Origin: Arthrobacter sp. zg-Y820
Lineage (GTDB): Bacteria > Actinomycetota > Actinomycetes > Actinomycetales > Micrococcaceae
Assembly (NCBI RefSeq): GCF_030142155.1
Contig: NZ_CP126247.1
Coordinates: 3,162,001-3,226,000 of the forward strand
Direction: 5' to 3'
DNA: 64,000 nucleotides
The position numbers and the translations under genes were made by a program. Every line of letters begins with the position of its first letter. Positions within the stretch are counted from its first letter, which is position 1. Below the pieces are notes generated by a model that saw only the letters and a list, made by a program, of their open reading frames with translations, made no database searches and was not told the origin of the DNA. Shown one piece after another: positions 7,748 to 15,700 of this stretch.

Positions 7748-9103
7748 TTAGGCGTGCGCCCTGACAGCTGCTTCCAGCACGTCCAAGGCATCGGCCAGCA
7801 GCTCGTCGCTGATGACCAGCGGCGGCAGCAAACGCACCACGTTGCCGTAGGTGCCGCAGGTAAGGATGATGACGCCCTCGGCCAGGCAGGCGGCAGCAAT
7901 GGCCTTGGTGATGTCCGCGTCCGGCGTCTTGGTGCCGGGCTTCACGAATTCCAGCGCCAGCATGGCACCGCGGCCGCGGACCTCGCCGATTACGCCGGTC
8001 TCCTCCGCCAGCTGCTGCAGGCGGGGAACGGTCATTTCCTCGATCCGGCGGGCGCGGCCGGCCAGATCAGAGGTTTCCATGGTGCCGATCGCGGCCAGCG
8101 CGGCGGCACAGGCCACCGGGTTGCCGCCGTAGGTGCCGCCCAGGCCGCCCGGATGGACGGCGTCGAGCAGTTCCGCGCGGCCGGTGACCGCGGAAAGCGG
8201 CATGCCGCCGGCGATGCCCTTCGCCATGGTCAGGAGGTCCGGCACCACGCCCTCGTGCTGCACGGCGAACCACTCGCCGGTGCGGCAGAAGCCGGACTGG
8301 ACCTCATCGGCAATGAACACGACGCCCTTGTCCTTGGCCCATTCGGCCAGCCGCGGCAGGAAGCCCTCGGCGGGCACAATGAAGCCGCCCTCGCCCTGGA
8401 TCGGTTCGATCAGGATGGCGGCGGTCTGGTCCGCGCCGATCTGCTTTTCGATGGCCAGGATGACCCGGTCCGCCGCTTCGGTTCCGGTGATCTCCGGGTT
8501 TTCCTCGCGGTACGGGTAGCTCATCGGCATCCGGTAGATCTCGGAGGCGAACGGGCCGAAGCCGGTCTTGTACGGCATCGCCTTGGCGGTCAGGCCCATC
8601 GTGAGGTTGGTGCGGCCGTGGTAGGCGTGGTCAAAGGCGACGACGGCGTCGCGGCCGGTGGCGGAGCGGGCAATCTTGATCGCGTTTTCCACGGCCTCGG
8701 CGCCGGAGTTGAACAGCACCGTGCGTTTCTCGTGGTCCCCGGGGGTGACTTCGTGCAGCTTTTCGGCCAGCGCAATGTAGCCCTCGTAGGGGGTGACCAT
8801 GAAGCAGGTGTGGGTGAAGTGCGCGACCTGCTCCTGCACGGCGCCGACGACGGCGGGGTCGGAGGCGCCGACCGATGTCACGGCAATGCCCGAGCCAAGA
8901 TCAATGAAGGAGTTGCCGTCGACGTCGAGGACGATGCCGCCGTCGGCGTCGGCCACGTACACCGGAACGGAGGAGGCCACGCCCTTGGCCACCACGGCTG
9001 CCCGGCGGGTGTTGAGCGCGGCGGACTTAGGACCGGGGAAGGTGCCGGTGATGCTGCGCTTTTGTTCCAGCCGGTAGGAGGGCTGCAGGGCTTGGGTGCT
9101 CAT
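7748..9103 (-). CDS. gabT: 4-aminobutyrate--2-oxoglutarate transaminase
   Basis: PLP-dependent class III aminotransferase, 451 residues, converting GABA and 2-oxoglutarate to succinic semialdehyde and glutamate in the cytosol. The PLP-binding lysine is K295 in TMAKGIAGG, the cofactor-ring aspartate D266 is in FIADEVQSG, and the phosphate-binding SGAEAVENA lies near residue 133. Length and the motif EPIQGEGGFIVP fit GabT. The start ATG at 9103 has AAAGG upstream. It follows an aldehyde dehydrogenase gene on the same strand after 97 bases and probably shares its transcript. A PucR-type regulator stands divergent to that pair, as GabR does for the gab genes of Corynebacterium glutamicum. A closely related ornithine or 5-aminovalerate specificity is a less likely alternative. 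Confidence 0.92.
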   Translation of the reverse strand: MSTQALQPSYRLEQKRSITGTFPGPKSAALNTRRAAVVAKGVASSVPVYVADADGGIVLDVDGNSFIDLGSGIAVTSVGASDPAVVGAVQEQVAHFTHTCFMVTPYEGYIALAEKLHEVTPGDHEKRTVLFNSGAEAVENAIKIARSATGRDAVVAFDHAYHGRTNLTMGLTAKAMPYKTGFGPFASEIYRMPMSYPYREENPEITGTEAADRVILAIEKQIGADQTAAILIEPIQGEGGFIVPAEGFLPRLAEWAKDKGVVFIADEVQSGFCRTGEWFAVQHEGVVPDLLTMAKGIAGGMPLSAVTGRAELLDAVHPGGLGGTYGGNPVACAAALAAIGTMETSDLAGRARRIEEMTVPRLQQLAEETGVIGEVRGRGAMLALEFVKPGTKTPDADITKAIAAACLAEGVIILTCGTYGNVVRLLPPLVISDELLADALDVLEAAVRAHA

Positions 9104-9200
9104 GGTGATGCCTTTCGAACGGTGCTGCGTTTTCTGCGGTGGGGTGTGGTGTCCGGCGTTCCGGCCGATGTTGCGTCGGCCGCTCCGGCCGGCGCTGGTG

Positions 9201-10631
9201 TCAGGCGTCCAGAGCGGTCATGACGTGCTTGATCCGGGTGTAGTCCTCCACGCCGTACATCGAGAGGTCCTTGCCGTAGCCGGAGCTCTTGAAGCCGCCG
9301 TGCGGCATTTCGGCCGTCAGCATGATGTGCGTGTTGATCCAGACGGCGCCGAAGTCCAGGTCGCGGGCCAGGCGCATGGCCCGGCCGTGGTTGGAGGTCC
9401 AGACGCTGGAGGCCAGCGCGTACTCGACGTCGTTGGCCATTTCCACTGCCTCGTCCTCGGTGCTGAAGGACTGCACGGTGATGACCGGACCGAATGTCTC
9501 CTTCTGCACGACGTCGTCGTCCTGCCGGGCCCCGGTGATCACGGTGGGTTCGAAGAAGAAGCCCTTGGTCCCGGCGCGCTTGCCGCCGGTGGCAATGCTG
9601 CAGTGCGCTGGCAGGGAGTCGATGACGGCGTTGACGGCATTGAAGTGGTTGATGTTGTTCAGCGGACCGAAGTAGTTGGCTTCGTCGTCCTCGTGTCCGG
9701 TCTCCAGCGTCTTGGTGTGTTCCACCAGTGCGGCCACGAACTCGTCCTGGGCGGAGTCCTCCACCAGGACGCGGGTGATGGCGGTGCAGTCCTGCCCGGC
9801 GTTGAAGAAGGCGAACTCGGCGACAGCCTGGGCGGTTTTCTGCAGGTCGGCGTCGGCGAAGACCACTGCCGGCGCCTTGCCGCCAAGCTCAAGGTGCGCC
9901 CGCTTGAGCGTCTTCGCGGCGCCGGAGGCCACGGCGATGCCGGCGCGGACGGAGCCGGTGATCGAGACCAGGCCCGGCACGGGGTGTTCCACCATGGCGG
10001 CGCCGGTCGCGCCGGTACCCAGAATGACGTTCAGGACGCCGGCCGGGAAGATCTCGCCGGCCAGCCGGGCCAGGACCAGGGTGGATTCGGGCGTGGTGTC
10101 GGAGGGCTTGAGCACCACTGTGTTGCCGGCTGCGAGGGCGGGGCCGATCTTCCAGATCGCCATCAGCAGCGGATAGTTCCAGGGGGCGACCTGCGCGACG
10201 ACGCCGATCGGCTCGCGGCGGATGAAGGAGGTGTGCCCTTCCATGTACTCTCCGGCGGCCTTGCCCTCCAGGAGCCGGGCGGCGCCGGCGAAGAAGCGCA
10301 GCTGGTCGGCGCCGACCGCCACTTCCTCGGCGGCAATGACCGAGCGGACCTGCCCGGTGTTGCGGTGCTGGGCCTCGACCAGCTCCTCGGAGTTCGCCTC
10401 CAGCGCGTCGGCGAGCTTGAGCAGCATCAGCTGGCGTTCGGACGGCGTGGTCCGCTTCCAGGTCTTGAAGGCCGCGGCGGCGGCGCCCATGGCGGCGTCG
10501 ACGTCCGCCTGGACGGACACCGGAGACGACGCGACCACTTCGCCGTTGGCGGGATTGATGATCTCCAGCTGCTCGGTTCCCCGGGCCGGGACAAAATCTC
10601 CGTTGATGTAGTTCTGCAGCGTCTGGGCCAT
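9201..10631 (-). CDS. Aldehyde dehydrogenase, gamma-aminobutyraldehyde or succinic semialdehyde type
   Basis: NAD(P)+-dependent aldehyde dehydrogenase, 476 residues. Catalytic cysteine is C282 (FFNAGQDCTAITR), general base E248 (HLELGGKAP), and N152 (APWNYP) stabilises the oxyanion. The FNAGQDC context and the sequence around the active site look closer to gamma-aminobutyraldehyde/betaine-aldehyde dehydrogenases (PatD/Prr) than to classical GabD, which would make this the putrescine-to-GABA step feeding GabT. Succinic semialdehyde oxidation, the step after GabT, is the alternative. GAAAGGAC lies before the ATG. First gene of a two-gene minus-strand unit with gabT, divergent from the PucR regulator. 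No GABA permease gene is present nearby. Confidence 0.87.
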   Translation of the reverse strand: MAQTLQNYINGDFVPARGTEQLEIINPANGEVVASSPVSVQADVDAAMGAAAAAFKTWKRTTPSERQLMLLKLADALEANSEELVEAQHRNTGQVRSVIAAEEVAVGADQLRFFAGAARLLEGKAAGEYMEGHTSFIRREPIGVVAQVAPWNYPLLMAIWKIGPALAAGNTVVLKPSDTTPESTLVLARLAGEIFPAGVLNVILGTGATGAAMVEHPVPGLVSITGSVRAGIAVASGAAKTLKRAHLELGGKAPAVVFADADLQKTAQAVAEFAFFNAGQDCTAITRVLVEDSAQDEFVAALVEHTKTLETGHEDDEANYFGPLNNINHFNAVNAVIDSLPAHCSIATGGKRAGTKGFFFEPTVITGARQDDDVVQKETFGPVITVQSFSTEDEAVEMANDVEYALASSVWTSNHGRAMRLARDLDFGAVWINTHIMLTAEMPHGGFKSSGYGKDLSMYGVEDYTRIKHVMTALDA

Positions 10632-10772
10632 CGCACTGTCCTTTCGGGAGGATGCCCGAACGCCGACGCCCGGGGCTTTCCTCCAAACCTAAGCGGTGCA
10701 CCGCGCGTTCCAAAGGGGCAACCCGACAAGAGGTGACGGCTCCAACTGTGCAGGCGACCAAACCGGAGCCCC

Positions 10773-10778
10773 TATAGT
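10773..10778 (+). promoter_or_regulatory. -10 box (TATAGT) placing the transcript start at the ATG
   Basis: TATAGT ends six bases before the ATG at 10785 of the PucR regulator, so the predicted start point is the start codon itself (leaderless mRNA). No convincing -35 hexamer and no ribosome-binding site are present. Confidence 0.6.
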
Positions 10779-10784
10779 TGCTGC

Positions 10785-12221
10785 ATGCCGATCTACCTTT
10801 CCGATCTCCTCGCCGCTCCCGGGCTTGACCTGCGCCGGCACGGTACCGCCCCGGTTGCCCCGGCCCCGCTGCAGTGGGTGGCGGTCACTGAGCTTGAGGA
10901 TCCCTTTCCGTTCCTCGGCGGCGGCGAGGTGGTGCTGACCACCGGCCTGCGGCAGCGCACCGGCGCCGTCCAGCGCAGCTTCGTGGAGAGCGTGCACCGG
11001 GCCGGCGCGCTGGCGATCGGGTTCGGCACCGGCCTGAGCCACGCAAAGGTGCCGGCGGCGTTGATCGAAGCTGCGGATGCCCGCGGCCTGCCGGTGTTCG
11101 AGGTGCCGTATGACACGCCGTTCGTGGCGCTGGGCAAGATGGTCGCCGACGCCCTGTCCGCCGACCACGTCACCCAGCTGCGGGACCTGCTGGCCGCCCA
11201 TCAGTCCCTGGCCGGGGCGCTGCTGGGCGGCAACGGCCTGCCGGGGCTGCTGCAGGAACTGGCCGGGCTGCTGGGCAACCATGTGGCGCTGCACCAGTAC
11301 GGGGCACGGATTTTCGACACGGGCTCCGAGGCCGGGGAGGATTCCGGGGCCGCATCCCGGCACCGCGTTCCCATCGCAACCGGACTTCGGGACCGCTGCA
11401 CGCTGGCGATCACCGAGCCCTACCGGCGTCCGGACATTGTCGCTTACGCCCAGAGCCTGATCAGCGTGGAATTGAGCAACCAGGCCCGGCGCCGTGCCCG
11501 CGACCGCGCCGTCACCGGGCAGCTGCTGACCGACGTCGTGGCCGGGCGCCTGACCGGCGGCGATGCGTCGCTGCGCTTGCTGGGCGCCGGGATTTCCACC
11601 GCCCGGCGGCAGCTGACCTTCCTGGTGGAGGTCGCGTCCGGGCAGGTCCGGGCGCTGCCCACCCTGCCGCTGCCGGCGGAATTCGACGGCGCCGGCACCG
11701 CCGTCGTCGACGGTCGGCTTGTCATCGTGGTGGCCGAGGGCAACGGTCCCGTACTGGCGCGGATCCTCGGCGCTTATCTGTACGGCAGCGGGCTGACCGC
11801 CAGGATCGGATTCGGCGGCTCGTACGCCGAACCTGCCGGGTTGCGCTGGAGCTATTTCGAGGCGAAGGAATCCCTGCAGCGCGGCCAGCACATCAACGAA
11901 CCCGAGCGGCTGAGCCTCACCTCGCTGCTGATGTCCGGCGCCGATGTGCCGCTGGCCGATCTTGCCGCCGAGGCGCTGGATCCCCTGACGGACTTCGATG
12001 CCGCCCATGATGCGAGCCTGCTGGACACGCTGGAGCAGTATCTGGGCCTGAACGGTTCGGTGGCTGCGGTGGCCGATGCGCTCGGCCTGCACCGGAACAC
12101 CGTCCGCTACCGGCTGGGGCAGATCACCGAGCTGACCGGCTACGATCCGGCCATCACTGCGGACCGCGTGCACCTGTTTCTGGCACTGAATGTGCGCCGG
12201 CTCGGGGTCGGCCGGGGCTGA
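10785..12221 (+). CDS. PucR-family transcriptional regulator (GabR-like)
   Basis: 478-residue regulator with an N-terminal purine-catabolism-regulator-like domain (about residues 10-125, with GEVVLTTGL), a middle GGDEF-like helical region, and a C-terminal PucR helix-turn-helix (about 420-475: NGSVAAVADALGLHRNTVRYRLGQI). In Corynebacterium glutamicum a PucR-type protein named GabR activates GABA catabolic genes, and here the gene is divergent from the aldehyde dehydrogenase/gabT pair, so control of that pair is the natural inference. The gene lacks a ribosome-binding site and probably makes a leaderless transcript. Downstream there is no terminator hairpin but a 0.77-kb repeat mosaic. Confidence 0.87.
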   Translation: MPIYLSDLLAAPGLDLRRHGTAPVAPAPLQWVAVTELEDPFPFLGGGEVVLTTGLRQRTGAVQRSFVESVHRAGALAIGFGTGLSHAKVPAALIEAADARGLPVFEVPYDTPFVALGKMVADALSADHVTQLRDLLAAHQSLAGALLGGNGLPGLLQELAGLLGNHVALHQYGARIFDTGSEAGEDSGAASRHRVPIATGLRDRCTLAITEPYRRPDIVAYAQSLISVELSNQARRRARDRAVTGQLLTDVVAGRLTGGDASLRLLGAGISTARRQLTFLVEVASGQVRALPTLPLPAEFDGAGTAVVDGRLVIVVAEGNGPVLARILGAYLYGSGLTARIGFGGSYAEPAGLRWSYFEAKESLQRGQHINEPERLSLTSLLMSGADVPLADLAAEALDPLTDFDAAHDASLLDTLEQYLGLNGSVAAVADALGLHRNTVRYRLGQITELTGYDPAITADRVHLFLALNVRRLGVGRG

Positions 12222-12295
12222 GGTCTTAGGGTCTGGGGGTGGGGGGCCTTGGGGTTTGGTTCGCGGGGGCGGGATTCCAGCCGCGATCCCGCCGC

Positions 12296-12470
12296 GAGAG
12301 CGCAGCTCTGGCGGGCTCCCTTCCCCGAGAGCGCAGCTCTGGCGGGCTCCCTTCCCCGAGAATGCAGCTCTGGCGGGCTCCCTTCCGCGAGAGTGCAGCT
12401 CTGGCGGGTTCCCTTCCGCGAGAGTGCAGCTCTGGCGGGCTCCCTTCCGCGAGAGTGCAGCTCTGGCGGG
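12296..12470 (+). repeat. 31-bp tandem repeat, six units
   Basis: Units start at 12296, 12327, 12358, 12389, 12420 and 12451; each begins gagag/gagaa, continues with tgcagctctggcggg or cgcagctctggcggg, and ends with ccttcccc or ccttccgc. The sixth is cut after 20 bases. Each unit carries a small stem agagc-gca-gctct. Units follow one another without spacers. Confidence 0.93.
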
Positions 12471-12562
12471 TTGCGCTGCCGTTTGGTCGGTAGATCTGCA
12501 TTCTCGGCGAGAGAGTGCCCGCCGGATGTCGCCACAAGTGCACACTCGGCGGAGGGGGGGAA

Positions 12563-12708
12563 GATCCTTCGTGCAGATAAGGGCCTCAGCGGAAATCTAT
12601 CGTGCAGATCAGGGCCTCTAACCGTCGAACTCCGCCGTTGAGAGTGCATTGTCTGCACGAAGGATCCTCGTCGAGGCCGGCAGAGCGCATTATCTGCACG
12701 AGAGATTT
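12563..12708. repeat. Repeat words in both orientations (dyad block)
   Basis: GATCCTTCGTGCAGA at 12563-12577 is perfectly complementary to 12652-12666. A 17-base word at 12593-12609 is complementary to 12692-12708 with one mismatch. In the left half cgtgcagat(a/c)agggcctc occurs twice 31 bases apart (12570 and 12601); the right half holds the same word reversed twice, 41 bases apart. Confidence 0.85.
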
Positions 12709-12799
12709 CCCCGGGGAGGCGCCGCCACCGGGCCGCAAGAGTCCTTGCACCCCCGCGCCGAGAGGCGAGAAAACGCACGAATTCTGCGCTGAAAACGGC

Positions 12800-12859
12800 G
12801 TGAGCTCGGACAACGGGCGCTTAACAGGCGTCAGCTCGGACAACGGGCGCTCGACAAGG
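12800..12859 (+). repeat. 30-bp tandem duplication
   Basis: agctcggacaacgggcgc occurs at about 12803 and 12833, two units of exactly 30 bases with differences only near the unit ends. Confidence 0.85.
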
Positions 12860-12975
12860 GGCACTGGAAACCGGCACGACCTGCACACTCGACGACCGGG
12901 CAGGACTCGATCACATCACTCGACGCCCACCGACGCACCCGAAATCCGCCGTTGCCGCCCGCGGCACGGGAACCA

Positions 12976-12981
12976 TAGGGT
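12976..12981 (+). promoter_or_regulatory. -10 box (TAGGGT) six bases before an ATG
   Basis: TAGGGT is followed by six bases and the ATG at 12988, the same spacing as at four other genes here, suggesting a leaderless mRNA. Confidence 0.5.
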
Positions 12982-12987
12982 GTAGGG

Positions 12988-13620
12988 ATGGATAACAGCG
13001 TGCAGCCCGCCCGAATCTTCCGCTGGCAGGGCGTGGACAACCCTGCACGCCGTGAAACCGCAGCTGTATCCTTCCGAGCCCGTGAGCTCGCAGCCGGCGG
13101 CACCTCGGTGACCGAGGACTACACCGCTTCATGGACCCTCTCCACCTCCACCGGCTGGGTCACCCGCCGGTTCAGCATCCAGGTCGCGGCGCCGAGCTGG
13201 TCGCGGTCCCTCGAGCTCACCCGGTCCCAGGACGGGAAGTGGAGCGCGGAAACCGAAGTGACCGGCGACGCCGGACTGCCCGCCCCGGGAATCACAGACC
13301 CGCGCGCCCTGGACAACGCCCAGGATGTGGACCTGGCCCTGTGTCCCATGACCAACACGATGCCCATCCTCCGCCTGGACCTGCTGACCGGCTCGGCCCC
13401 CGACGACGACACGAAACTCACCATGGCGTGGGTGGAAATGCCCAGTCTGCGGGTACTGCCCAGCAGCCAGGTCTATTCGCAGGTTTCGGCCTACGACGCG
13501 AACCGCGGATACGCCGTCGTGCTCTACAGTTCAGCCACCCGCGACTTCACCGCCGAGCTGGCAGTGGATGCCGACGGCGCCGTGATCGACTATCCCCGGC
13601 TGGCCGTTCGCGTGCGCTGA
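12988..13620 (+). CDS. Putative glycolipid-binding domain protein
   Basis: 210-residue cytosolic protein without signal peptide or membrane helix, matching the putative glycolipid-binding family (Pfam Glycolipid_bind, DUF1089): an all-beta N-terminal half with FRWQGVD and GWVTRRFSIQV, the central CPMTNTMPILRLDL stretch, and the C-terminal VYSQVSAYDANRGYAV and IDYPRLAVRV segments typical of the family. The fold is known from Pseudomonas and Corynebacterium structures but the physiological ligand is not. The ATG at 12988 has a -10 box six bases upstream and no ribosome site. It stands at the edge of the repeat mosaic and precedes a SUKH-like gene after 58 bases on the same strand. Confidence 0.8.
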   Translation: MDNSVQPARIFRWQGVDNPARRETAAVSFRARELAAGGTSVTEDYTASWTLSTSTGWVTRRFSIQVAAPSWSRSLELTRSQDGKWSAETEVTGDAGLPAPGITDPRALDNAQDVDLALCPMTNTMPILRLDLLTGSAPDDDTKLTMAWVEMPSLRVLPSSQVYSQVSAYDANRGYAVVLYSSATRDFTAELAVDADGAVIDYPRLAVRVR

Positions 13621-13678
13621 GCGCGGTCCGCACCCGGCTAGGATTGAAGTACACCACCCGCAATTTTGGAGACCCCTA

Positions 13679-14104
13679 TTGAGTGAAATGTTCCTGGACA
13701 AATTCAAAGCCCTGGTCCCCAAGTATCTGGAGGATGACTGGCGCGAAGAGGAAGACGGCATTCCCGCCGACATCCTCAACCAGATGCTGGACGCCCATGA
13801 CTTCAGCATTCCCCTGGTGCTGCGCGAGTTCTACCTGGCACTGGGCAACTGCGAAGACCTCATGGAGGCGTTCCACTTCTTCTGGGATCCGGATGAGCTG
13901 GAGATCGAAGACGGCTACCTGCTCTTCCTCGAAGACGAGGACGAGAAGTTTGCCTGGGGCTTCCGCGTGGACCAGCTCGACGTTCCGGATCCGATCGTCT
14001 GGCGCCGCAACAACGCGCGCGGCGACTGGCAGAGCGAAGAAGGAACGTTCAGCGAATACGTCTTTGACATGTTCGAGTGGGTCTTCGAGGAAGACCCGAA
14101 CTAA
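13679..14104 (+). CDS. SMI1/KNR4 (SUKH)-like acidic protein
   Basis: 141-residue, strongly acidic protein. The segment IPLVLREFYLALGN, followed by FWDPDELEIEDGYLLFLEDEDEKFAWGF, is the recognisable core of the SMI1/KNR4 superfamily, whose bacterial members include toxin-neutralising immunity proteins. I chose the TTG at 13679 because GGAG lies seven bases before it, while the ATG at 13688 is too far from that site. Ten bases separate it from the HIT gene, so they are probably co-transcribed. No polymorphic toxin gene is near, so it is either an orphan immunity protein or a housekeeping member of the fold. Confidence 0.65.
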   Translation: MSEMFLDKFKALVPKYLEDDWREEEDGIPADILNQMLDAHDFSIPLVLREFYLALGNCEDLMEAFHFFWDPDELEIEDGYLLFLEDEDEKFAWGFRVDQLDVPDPIVWRRNNARGDWQSEEGTFSEYVFDMFEWVFEEDPN

Positions 14105-14114
14105 GGAGCCCTGA

Positions 14115-14642
14115 ATGCAGCAGCCCGGCACCGTTGGCGACGCACCGCGGAACGCGGTGTGGCCCAGCCACGCACCGGAGAATTACCAGTGCCCGTTCTG
14201 CGACATGGCTTCCGGGGAGTACCGGTTTCCGGGCAACCTGTGCGAGCCCGGGGACCTGGTCTATTCCGATGACCTGGTCCTCGCGTTCATCGCCTCGCAC
14301 GGCTTCGATCCGGAGCCCGGCCACGTCCTGGTGACCCCGCGCGAGCATTTCGAGCTGCTGTATGAACTGCCCGACGACGTCGCCGCCCGCCTCATGATCG
14401 TCACCCGGGACATTGCGGTGGCCATCAAGACGGCCTGGCGGCCCGACGGCGTCACCACGCGCCAGCACAACGAGCCGGCCGGCAGCCAGCACGTCTGGCA
14501 CTACCACCAGCATGTGCTGCCCCGCTGGGACAACGACGGACTCTACTTCACGCCCAAGCGCCCGATCGTTGATCCGGCCGTCCGCGCCCGGAAGGCCGCC
14601 GAGCTGCGGGCGGTCCTCACGGTCTCGGAGTACGGGCTCTAG
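14115..14642 (+). CDS. HIT-family nucleotide hydrolase
   Basis: 175-residue cytosolic protein with a zinc-type CPFC pair near residue 26, the helix-strand core GFDPEPGHVLVTPREHFELLYELP, and the histidine-triad motif HVWHYHQHVLPRW near residue 126 (H-x-H-x-H pattern). Such enzymes hydrolyse nucleoside phosphoramidates or dinucleoside polyphosphates; the precise substrate cannot be told. It follows the SUKH-like gene by ten bases and its end overlaps by four bases the end of the convergent polyprenyl synthase gene. Confidence 0.85.
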   Translation: MQQPGTVGDAPRNAVWPSHAPENYQCPFCDMASGEYRFPGNLCEPGDLVYSDDLVLAFIASHGFDPEPGHVLVTPREHFELLYELPDDVAARLMIVTRDIAVAIKTAWRPDGVTTRQHNEPAGSQHVWHYHQHVLPRWDNDGLYFTPKRPIVDPAVRARKAAELRAVLTVSEYGL

Positions 14643-15700
14643 ACGTCCCGCTCCACCACGGCCCGGGCGAAGCTGGCCAGCGCCTGCTTGACCACCGAAT
14701 CGGGCAGCGGCTCGAGCACCGCCACCGCCTCATCGGACCACTGCCGGGCCACTGCCCAAGCTTCGGCGGTGGCCGGGTTTTCCCGCAGCGCCTCGACGGC
14801 GGCCTCCAGCGCCGCGTCCGAGCTCAAGTCCCCGTCCACCAGTTCCAGCACGGCTGCGGCCTCGGCATCGCCCGCGGCGGCCTTGCGGCGCAGCAGCAGC
14901 ACCGGAAGGGTGGGCACTCCTTCGCGCAGGTCGGTGCCCGGCGTCTTGCCGGACTTGGCCTCGCGGCCGGTGACGTCAATGACGTCGTCGGCCAGCTGGA
15001 AGGCGGTGCCGACCTTCTCGCCGTATTCCACCATGATGTCGATTGCCTGCCGGGTGGCACCGGAGAACAGCGCACCCATCTGGCCCGACGCCGCGATCAG
15101 CGACGCGGTCTTGCCGGAAATCACCGACAGGTAGTGCTCCAGCGGGTCCTGGCCGTCGTGCGGGCCGACGGTTTCGTGCAGCTGGCCCAGGCAGAGCCGC
15201 TCAAAGGTCCGGGCCTGGATCCCCAGGGCTTCCCCGCCGAGTTCGGACACCAGGGACGAGGCGCGGGCAAAAATCAGGTCGCCGGTCAGTACCGCCACCG
15301 AGTTGCCCCAAACCTCGTGCGCCGTGGGGGCGCCGCGGCGCAGCGGCGCGGAGTCCATCACGTCGTCGTGATAGAGGGTGGCCAGGTGCGTCAGTTCGAC
15401 GACGACGGCGGACTGGACCACCTTGGCGTTGTTCGGTTCCGGACCCAGATGCGAGGCCAGCAGTACCAGCAGCGGACGGATCCGCTTGCCGCCGGCCTGC
15501 GCCAGGTGGCGCGAGGTGGCGTTGGCAAAGGGATCCGACTGGGAGATCGCGCCCAGAAGCTGGACTTCGACCTGCTCCAGGGTCGCAGCGATCGAGGGAC
15601 CCAGCTGCGGGTCTTCGGCGATCAGTGCGAATCCGGCCGGCAGCGCGCGCACGGCATCGTCAGCGGCAGTATCCGGGCTGGTGTTCGAGGATTCAGTCAC
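14639..15700 (-). CDS. Polyprenyl diphosphate synthase (menaquinone side chain)
   Basis: Trans-isoprenyl diphosphate synthase, 353 residues, building the long polyprenyl chain attached to the menaquinone ring. The first aspartate-rich motif is in LYHDDVMDSA (near residue 116), the second in FQLADDVIDVTG (near residue 238), and GGKRIRPLLVLLAS is the substrate-binding FARM-upstream motif. Overlaps the stop of the upstream reductase gene by four bases (ATGA), making a coupled operon menG - reductase - polyprenyl synthase on the minus strand. Chain length (hepta-, octa- or nonaprenyl) cannot be read with confidence. Confidence 0.9.
   Translation of the reverse strand: MTESSNTSPDTAADDAVRALPAGFALIAEDPQLGPSIAATLEQVEVQLLGAISQSDPFANATSRHLAQAGGKRIRPLLVLLASHLGPEPNNAKVVQSAVVVELTHLATLYHDDVMDSAPLRRGAPTAHEVWGNSVAVLTGDLIFARASSLVSELGGEALGIQARTFERLCLGQLHETVGPHDGQDPLEHYLSVISGKTASLIAASGQMGALFSGATRQAIDIMVEYGEKVGTAFQLADDVIDVTGREAKSGKTPGTDLREGVPTLPVLLLRRKAAAGDAEAAAVLELVDGDLSSDAALEAAVEALRENPATAEAWAVARQWSDEAVAVLEPLPDSVVKQALASFARAVVERDV

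Larger units (their letters stand above)
12222..12987. repeat. Gene-free mosaic of short direct and inverted repeats
   Basis: Between the PucR gene and the glycolipid-binding-fold gene no credible gene is present. The stretch is made of short related words (gagagtgcagctct, cgtgcagatc, tctgcacga, gagagtgcatt, agctcggacaacgggcgc) arranged as tandem units of about 30-31 bases and in opposite orientations. Open frames across it code only for shuffled Arg/Ala/Ser/Pro repeats and are not real proteins. Details of the sub-blocks are given separately. Origin and role are unknown. Confidence 0.8.

Noticed and set aside
12296..12470. CRISPR-like array
   Set aside because: The 31-bp units follow each other directly without unique spacers, and no cas gene is nearby.
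12140..12987. Repetitive open frames on both strands of the repeat mosaic
   Set aside because: A 31-base period shifts the frame at every unit, so the frames only reflect the repeat; they have no domains, no ribosome sites and shuffled Arg/Ala/Pro content.
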